Shown: positions 38,501-47,500 of the stretch, piece by piece | How the letters are laid out: the number at the start of each line of letters is the position of its first letter | How positions within the stretch are numbered: the first letter of the stretch is position 1 | Source: Owenia fusiformis | Lineage: Eukaryota; Annelida; Polychaeta; Sabellida; Oweniidae | Length of the DNA: 60,000 nt | Direction of reading: 5' to 3' | Assembly: GCA_903813345.2 (NCBI GenBank) | Contig: CAIIXF020000012.1 | Span: 18,175,520-18,235,519, forward strand | Program-made: the position numbers and the translations under genes | Notes under the pieces: model-generated | The model's input: the letters and a program-made list of their open reading frames with translations, nothing else | The model's database searches: none | Told to the model about the DNA's origin: nothing

Positions 38501-41500
38501 TATAATCATATTACTGATATCTAGAATATGAAATTGAACATGAGAATTATATTCAAACTACCACTGTTTCTGCTACAGTAGAAACAATGGTAGATCTACT
38601 ATAGGAAGGATGTAGTACATCTGAAAATATAAATATTCTCAATTTTAAATTATAATCATATTACTGATATCTAGAATATGAAATTGAACATGAGAATTAT
38701 ATTCAAACTACCACTGTTTCTACTACAGTAGAAACAATGGTGAGCTACTGTAGGCATGATGTAGTACATCTGAAAATATAAATATTCTCCATTTTAATTA
38801 GAATAGCATCATAACTGATATCTAGAATATGAAATTCAACAATGAGAATTATATTCAAACAACCACTGTTTCTGCTACTGTAGGCATGATGTAGCATATC
38901 TGAAAATATTAAAATGCTCAATTTTAAATTCATATCCCAACTGTAATCTAAAATGATATGAATTTGAACACATTGAGAATTATATTGCACTTCTCAGCTT
39001 ATAATTGGTATTAAAGCTATACATTGTATACTGCTATAAGGGATAAACAGTGTAACGACCCTTGATAACAAGTTGCTACTACAGTCCAGCTGTAGTGGCT
39101 TAAGCCTCTTTAGCTCAGTCGGTAGAGCATCAGACTTCGGAACCAAGGGTCCTAGGTTCGATTCCCATGCGGGGCATTGAATTTAGCACACTTTCTTTCA
39201 ATTTCTTTATCTGGCTTGTTACACTATGCTCGTTAGTTGTTAGTTAATTAGTTATTCCCCTGGGGCGCCCTCGGGTCATTACATTGGTGTCAGATGTGGG
39301 ATCAGAGCATTGGTTGTATCCTTTGCGCCCGTGTGTATATGGTAGTCACTGCTAGGGAAGCAGGGCTGACCACGAAGGCGTGGTCCTTTCAAAGGGGGAG
39401 ATAGTGTAACGACCCTTGATAACAAGTTGCTACTACAGTCCAGCTGTAGTGGCTTAAGCCTCTTTAGCTCAGTCGGTAGAGCATCAGACTTCGGAACCAA
39501 GGGTCCTAGGTTCGATTCCCATGCGGGGCATTGAATTTAGCACACTTTCTTTCAATTTCTTTATCTGGCTTGTTACACTATGCTCGTTAGTTGTTAGTTA
39601 ATTAGTTATTCCCCTGGGGCGCCCTCGGGTCATTACAACAGAATACAGATACAGGACTTAGGTTTACATGGAAACTCAGAATCAGTAAACATTTTTAAAG
39701 TGTATACAAAAACTATACATGTCGCCACTAGCCATGTAGGTTCTACAATGAATAAGTCCTGGTTTAATGAGAAATATTCTACACAAATCAAAGTAATTTA
39801 AATTAAACTTCCAACCAGTTGTTAATGATGCAATTATAAGATATGAATATTTGTTATAAAAAGTAAAATTGTCTAGCTATAGCCATTATTCAGAGGTTAC
39901 TTTAAATGCTCTAGGGGTATTTCAGTGCTATTCACTCTATTCAGTACACTCTGGAATCAGGAGAAAAGACAGTAAAATAAATTTTGCATTTGACTAAAAC
40001 ATCTTATGGAGAACAGAACACTATAGAAGCTTTAGATAATTTTCCTAGAGGTGAAGGGGGTCTTTCTACTTGTGGGTATACATTCACAAAATTGCTTATC
40101 TATGGACCATCATTAATTTTCAAAATCAACCTTTTACTAATGTAAAAGAAATATTGGTTAATGTAAGAATTAACAAGAGGGCACAAAAAGAGGTGAAATG
40201 CAGATAAAACATAAAAGCAATAAATTAATGTCATATTTCAATGGTAAACTATGGTTAACCCTCCAAATGCTCTAACTTGCTTAGTATTTGATTACTCACA
40301 TAGTAGAAGTATTACATTTCAAAATGCCAACACAGAGAGTTAATGGTTGATCTAAAGCCAAAGGTCAGATTCAGTCCTTCCTGGAAATAAGCCTTTCAAA
40401 AGTCATGTTTAATAAACAATACAAGCTATAGATTATCCAAAAAGATGTTGTACATAATTAGTACTCTAATTAAAGATAAAAATAGGCTTTTGATTTAAAT
40501 TTTGAAAATATAAAGCTTTATTTGATAAACTTTAGTCAAAATAACTGCACCTCTACTGCTAGGGAATGAATCAAACCAAATGCATACATATACAGTTCCT
40601 ATTTTCTAGAACACTGGTTTAAGTTTATGGCCCAACAAAATATGTCTTACCAAGTACAAGCTAACATGTATGCATATAATGTATATTCTCAATTAAAGTA
40701 AAAAGAATATATAATATATAAGTGGAGACCTTATCAAGTTGTTAATAAACAGTTCCTTTGATAATAAGCTGACTTTATAGGGGGGGGGGTTATATACCTA
40801 TAAAGACAATCATTGTTGAACTGATGGACTTCTAAGATAAAAGATCTATTAAAAAGGCACAGCATTGCCAATGTGCAAATGCCAATGTTTTTGCTATAGA
40901 TCAAGCAACAGGGCTCTACATGACCTGTAATAAATACTTGTAGGTAAAGTTATTATCACAAAACTATTGTCGTCTTTGGTTTTGTAAAAATGTTACAATA
41001 TGTTATATAAAAATTATTGAAAATTATTAAAATTGAACGGAGGGGAGGGGAGGGGTGTGAACGGAAGGGGAGTAATATGTCTCAAAGATGGAAGAAATAT
41101 CTGTGAATTCGTGTACATGTATTTGAAAAATGAACTCAGTAACACATTTCCCTGTGTACTGATTCGGGCCTTGTAAAATTCAAAATGGGATGCCTAATGT
41201 GGGGTTTCACAATAATTTTCTGATCTCTTCAAAGTATGGCTATTGTATTCATTGGGATTTGCTACTCCATGGATTTGCTGATTTCTAGTTATTATTCTAT
41301 ATTTTAATTCTGAAAATATAAAAATTCTCAATTTTAAATTATCATCATAACTACTGATATCTAGAATAAGAAATTGGACAATGAGAATTATATTCAAACT
41401 ACCACTGTTTCTGCTACTGTAGAAACAATGGTAGATCTACTGTAGGCATGTTGTAGTATATCTGAAAATATAAAAATTCTCAATTTTAAATTATCATCAT

Positions 41501-44500
41501 AACTACTGATATCTAGAATAAGAAATTGGACAATGAGAATTATATTCAAACTACCACTGTTTCTGCTACTGTAGAAACAATGGTAGATCTACTGTAGGCA
41601 TGTTGTAGTATATCTGAAAATATAAAAATTCTCAATTTTAAATTATCATCATAACTGATATCTAGAATATGAAATTGAACAATGAGAATTATATTCAAAC
41701 TACCACTGTTTCTGCTACAGTAGAAACAATGGTAGATCTACTGTAGGCATGATGTAGTACATCTGAAAATATAAATATTCTCAATTTTAGATTAGCGTCA
41801 TAACTGATATCTAGAATATGAAATTGAACAATGAGAATTATATTCAAACTACCACTGTTTCTGCTACAGTAGAAACAATGGTAGATCTACTGTAGGCATG
41901 ATGTAGTACATCTGAAAATATAAATATTCTCAATTTTAGATTAGCGTCATAACTGATATCTAGAATATGAAATTGAACAATGAGAATTATATTCAAACTA
42001 CCACTGTTTCTGCTACAGTAGAAACAATGGTAGATCTACTGTAGGCATGTTGTAGTTACATCTGAAAATATAAATATTCTCAATTTTAGATTAGCGTCAT
42101 AACTGATATCTAGAATATGAAATTGAACAATGAGAATTATATTCAAACAACCACTGTTTCTGCAAGTGTAAAAACAATGGTAGATCTACCAAAGGCATGA
42201 TGTAGTATATCTGAAAATATAAAAATGCTCCATTTTAAATAATAATCATTAACTGATATCTAGAATATGAAATTGAACATGAGAATTATATTCAAACTAC
42301 CACTGTTTCTGCTACAGTAGAAACAATGGTAGATCTACTGTAGGCATGATGTAGTACATCTGAAAATATAAATATTCTCAATTTTAGATTAGCGTCATAA
42401 CTGATATCTAGAATATGAAATTGAACAATGAGAATTATATTCAAACTACCACTGTTTCTGCTACAGTTGAAACAATGGTAGATCTACTGTAGGCATGATG
42501 TAGTACATCTGAAAATATAAATATTCTCAATTTTAGATTAGCGTCATAACTGATATCTAGAATATGAAATTGAACAATGAGAATTATATTCAAACTACCA
42601 CTGTTTCTGCTACAGTAGAAACAATGGTAGATCTACTGTAGGCATGATGTAGTTACATCTGAAAATATAAATATTCTCAATTTTAGATTAGCGTCATAAC
42701 TGATATCTAGAATATGAAATTGAACAATGAGAATTATATTCAAACTACCACTGTTTCTGCCACAGTAGAAACAATGGTAGATGTACTCACGCGGTATTAA
42801 CTTCGACCGTTAATTTGAATTTTTGACCTACCGGATGTTTGAAAATCAAGGATTGCGAGTCTCATACAGCACCGTTTTTCTTCAAACTTATACCATTAAA
42901 AGCAAAACAAAATTGCCTTTCTGTAGGTGCATTACTGTATTGTAAAGAGTTCCTCGTTCTAGCAGTGTTTTGGTCCCCAGCTGTTAGAAGGCCTTCTTAC
43001 AGCTGGGGACCAAAATGCCACTGGAAGAAGGGACTCTGTTTAGAAGAATAATGTACCAACAGAAAGGGATTTTTGTTATGCTTTGAATGGAACAAGTTTG
43101 AAGAAAAATGGTGCATTATGGGACTCGTAATCCTTGATTTTCAAACATCCGGTAGGTCAAAAATTCAAATTAACGGTCGAAGTTAGTACCGCGTGGTACT
43201 GTGGGCATGATGTAGTACATCTGAAAATATAAATATTCTCAATTTTAGATTAGCGTCATAACTGATATCTAGAATATGAAATTGAACAATGAGAATTATA
43301 TTCAAACTACCACTGTTTCTGCTACAGTAGAAACAATGGTAGATCTACTGTAGGCATGATGTAGTACATCTAAAAATATAAAAATTCTCAATTTTAAATT
43401 ATAATCATATTACTGATATCTAAAATATGAAATTGAATAATGATAATTATATTCAAACTACCACTGTTTCTGCTACAGTAGAAACAATGGTAGATCTACT
43501 GTAGGCATGATGTAGTACATCTCAAAATATAAATATTCTCAATTTTAGATTAGCGTCATAACTGATATCTAGAATATGAATTGAACAATGAGAATTATAT
43601 TCAAACTACCACTGTTTCTGCCACAGTAGAAACAATGGTAGATCTACTGTGGGCATGATGTAGTACATCTGAAAATATAAATATTCTCAATTTTAGATTA
43701 GCATCATTAACTGATATCTAGAATAAGAAATTAAACATGAGAATTATATTCAAACTACCACTGTTTCTGCTACAGTAGAAACAATGGTAGATCTACTGTA
43801 GGCATGATGTAGTACATCTGAAAATATAAAAATTCTCAATTTTAAATTCTAATCATTAACTGATATCTAGAAAATGAAATTGAACAATGAGAATTATATT
43901 CAAACTACCACTGTTTCTGCTACAGCAGAAACAATGGTAGATCTACTATAGGAAGGATGTAGTACATCTGAAAATATAAATATTCTCAATTTTAGATTAG
44001 CGTCATAACTGATATCTAGAATATGAATTGAACAATGAGAATTATATTCAAACTACTACTGTTTCTGCTACAGTAGAAACAATGGTAGATCTACTGTAGG
44101 CATGATGAAGTACATCTGAAAATATAAAAATTCTCAATTTTAAATTATAATCATTTTACTGATATCTAGAATATGAAATTGAACATGAGAATTATATTCA
44201 AACTACCACTGTTTCTGCTACAGTAGAAACAATGGTAGATCTACTATAGGAAGGATGTAGTACATCTGAAAGTATAAGAATTCTCAATTTTAAATTACAA
44301 TCGTAACTGATATCTAGATTCTAGAATATGAAATTGAACAATCATAACTGTTATGGACGGACGGACGTACATATGGACGGACGGACAGACAGAGGCGTTC
44401 CCTATATCCCTCAGAACTTGGTTCCATAGGATAATTATAATCATAACTGATATCTAGAATATGAAATTGAACAATGAGAATTATATTCAAACTACCACTG

Positions 44501-47500
44501 TTTCTGCTACAGTAGAAACAATGGTAGATCTACTGTAGGCATGATGTTGTACATCTGAAAATATAAATATTCTCAATTTTAGATTAGCGTCATAACTGAT
44601 ATCTAGAATATGAATTGAACAATGAGAATTATATTCAAACTACCACTGTTTCTGCTACAGTAGAAACAATGGTAGATCTACTGTAGGCATGATGTAGTAC
44701 ATCTGAAAATATAAATATTCTCAATTTTAGATTAGCGTCATAACTGATATCTAGAATATGAATTGAACAATGAGAATTATATTCAAACTACCACTGTTTC
44801 TGCTACAATAGAAACAATGGTAGATCTACTGTAGGCATGATGTAGTACATCTGAAAATATAAATATTCTCAATTTTAGATTAGCGTCATAACTGATATCT
44901 AGAATATGAATTGAACAATGAGAATTATATTCAAACTACCACTGTTTCTGCTACAGTAGAAACAATGGTAGATCTACTGTAGGCATGATGTAGTACATCT
45001 GAAAATATAAATATTCTCAATTTTAAATTATAATCATTTTTTTACTGATATCTAGAATATGAAATTGAACATGAGAATTATATTCAAACTACCATTGTTT
45101 CTGCTACAGTAGAAACAATGGTAGATCCATAAAAGGCATGATGTAGTATATCTGAAAATATAAATATCTCAATTTTCAATTTTAATCATATCTGATATCT
45201 AGAATATGAAATTGAACAAGGAGAATTATATTCAAACAACCACGGTTTCTGCAACTGTAGAAACAATGGTAGATCTACCAAAGGCATGATGTACGATATT
45301 CGAAAATATTGAAATTCTCAATTTTAAATTCTAATCATAACTATTATCTAGAATACGTATCCCTCCTCTGACGCAAACAATTGTAAATGTAATCAACAAT
45401 ATGAACAGCAAGAATTACATTCAAACAATTATGTTTACACGTATCATGGGCTTTCAACAGACCCATGCATGTATCTATGAAATGGCGGAAATAGTGATAT
45501 TCAAAAATATGGATTTGAACAGTGAAGATATCCAAACCACCACCACCATCAGAATGATGTGTATGTGAAAGTATTAAAAAGCTGAATAATCATTTAACTG
45601 TAAATCAAATACTTATAAGGGTTAGTTTTTGTCATTGTTCTAATGAACTTCTCATGCTGAATGCTACAATTTACAGATTTAAGTGTTTTGGTTTAGTCAT
45701 AAAGGAGAGGATCAGGGTTTCAAGATCATTTTATTTAAATTGATTTTATTCATATATGGCTACAATAACAGCCCTAAATAAGCTTATTTATTTGTGTCTC
45801 ACTATCATCAAAATAGGCTCAATATTCTTCACTAAACTATGATGTAAATGTGGAGAAACTAGCAATGCCATCTTTTGGAATGCCAGAATAAAAATCTTCA
45901 ACATTAAACATTTTAAATCACATTAAAATGGTAGTTGAACCATTGTAGAACAGTTGATTGAAGCAACAATGGCTTAGTTGTTATTACAATGGCAGTTTCC
46001 ATGGTAGATCTATGGTAGATTCACAGTAGGGATACATTGTATTGTCAGTGTTGTTGAAACAATGGTTAACAACCAATTTCAACCACAATTCTTTTATTAG
46101 CATACATTGTAACAGTGGTTGTATCAATGGGAGTACTACCACGGTGCAATGTTGTAAGCAACATGACAAAACACATTGAATACCATTGATCTTTTTATAA
46201 GGGTATATAGCAACATAAAGCAAAACCATTTTCAATACAAAACTGAATTGGTCAAATTTCTAAAATTTTGAATTTAAAATGAAGTGACCATTTTGAAATT
46301 TCTTCAACTTACTCTTTGGAAGCGAGAATCATCCCGTTCGCTTTCACTGTTTCTATGGTAGCGCTCAAATCGGTGATCACGGGAGTCCTCTCTTCTTTCA
46401 TCTCTGTTGTCATAGCGACTGCCTCTGAAGTCTCGATCACGTTCACGATCCACCTGAATTCGACCACTTCCAATCCTTCGAGCATTTCCTTGATTTCTGC
46501 AAACAAAAGAAATATTGAACAATAAAAAATATAGCTATGAAAATTGTTTTTACTCAACTTAACCTTTCTTTCTTAACAAAAAATATTTATTGAAACACCT
46601 CACTAATTTAAACATCTTCCAATGTGAATAATGTGAATGCTTTATTTCGGTTCCATTGTTATCACACTTTAAGATTAAGTTTTGGGAATGCTGGGTAAAT
46701 TTATTACATGGTAGCAATATTGTTCTTTTAAAGTGCGATATTTATCACTTTGTGTCTTGCTTATCTGCCTATCCTCAAAATGTAGACACTTGACAATCTG
46801 AACACTTTTGGCTCCCAGTGGCAAATTACACAGGTTTTAATCCTCTTAAATAGTTGCTTTAATTCATGACTACTATGTTTCAATTCAAATCTATGTTAAA
46901 ACTTACCTATCCAAATCCCTAGAGTCTCCGGGACTTGTTGGTCTCCGTAGAGAAGGAATCTGCTTTGTTACCTGGCAACCAGTGCCAAAGCTACGTCTCT
47001 GGGGACTCAACACTATTCCATCTTGCTCCTGATCTTTTATGTACTCCTTAGGATCTATAGCGAATATACAATTTTATAAGTATTGTTATGTACCACAAAA
47101 GAATTTATACAGTATATATAAGACATTTCCCGTTAAAAAATTTATAATTTGTGAATAATTTGTGCTCATATCAGTTCACTGTTATGCCTTTTCTCTACAA
47201 ATTCTAACAAAGTTCCAAAAATCAGATAAATTAATATGTTCAATCTTTGCTAACAATAAATGATGAATCAATTTCTCTAAATGAGGACCATGGTCTAGTA
47301 TATTTAGGAATCTGCATGATTTACAAATAAATAGTATGTTGCTGGCCTGAAAGATCACAGACCTAAGGATTTTTAGCACATTAACCATATTTAGCTTAGC
47401 ATTTTTCAAGAGAAGATATTGTGTAGCTATATCATTGGGTTTACCTGAAGGCCTGCGTCGAGAGAAAAAATCTCTCTGTAATTCTATGACACGTTTGCGA

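Larger units (their letters stand above)
39051..39637 (+). mobile_element. 587-bp LTR retrotransposon in miniature (TRIM) with tRNA-like LTRs
   Basis: Two LTRs of 233 bp (39051-39283 and 39405-39637) look identical. Each starts TGTAACGACCC and ends GGGTCATTACA. Between them are 121 bp with a primer-binding-site-like TGGTGTCAGATGTGGGATC directly after the 5' LTR and a polypurine tract AAAGGGGGAGA directly before the 3' LTR. The flanks share ACAG as a short target duplication. There is no coding capacity, so it must be mobilised in trans. LTR identity implies a recent insertion. Confidence 0.88.
34851..46203. mobile_element. Candidate 11.35-kb inverted-terminal-repeat element filled with satellite
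   Basis: The left end TA|CCCTTATGAAAAGATCAA and the inverted right end TA|CCCTTATAAAAAGATCAA match at about 29 of the first 32 bases (next shared word TTCAATG). TA lies on both outer sides. The element occupies all but ~200 bp of the 11.56-kb intron between 4E-T exons 5 and 6. No transposase frame was seen. Inside are two blocks of one satellite, a TRIM, a foldback element and another insertion. Confidence 0.6.

Noticed and set aside
39104-39176. A functional tRNA-Arg(TCG) gene
   Set aside because: A and B boxes are perfect, but the anticodon stem does not pair, and the sequence lies inside both LTRs of a retroelement.
39051-39637. Two tRNA genes in a simple tandem duplication
   Set aside because: The LTR ends, PBS, polypurine tract and target duplication fit a TRIM better than a local duplication.
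42839-43051. 70-aa open frame
   Set aside because: Lies within the two inverted arms of a foldback element; no codon-level or homology support.
44340-44440. GGACGGACGGAC-rich insertion as a distinct transposon
   Set aside because: Too short and without inverted ends or target duplication; kept only as an interruption of the satellite.
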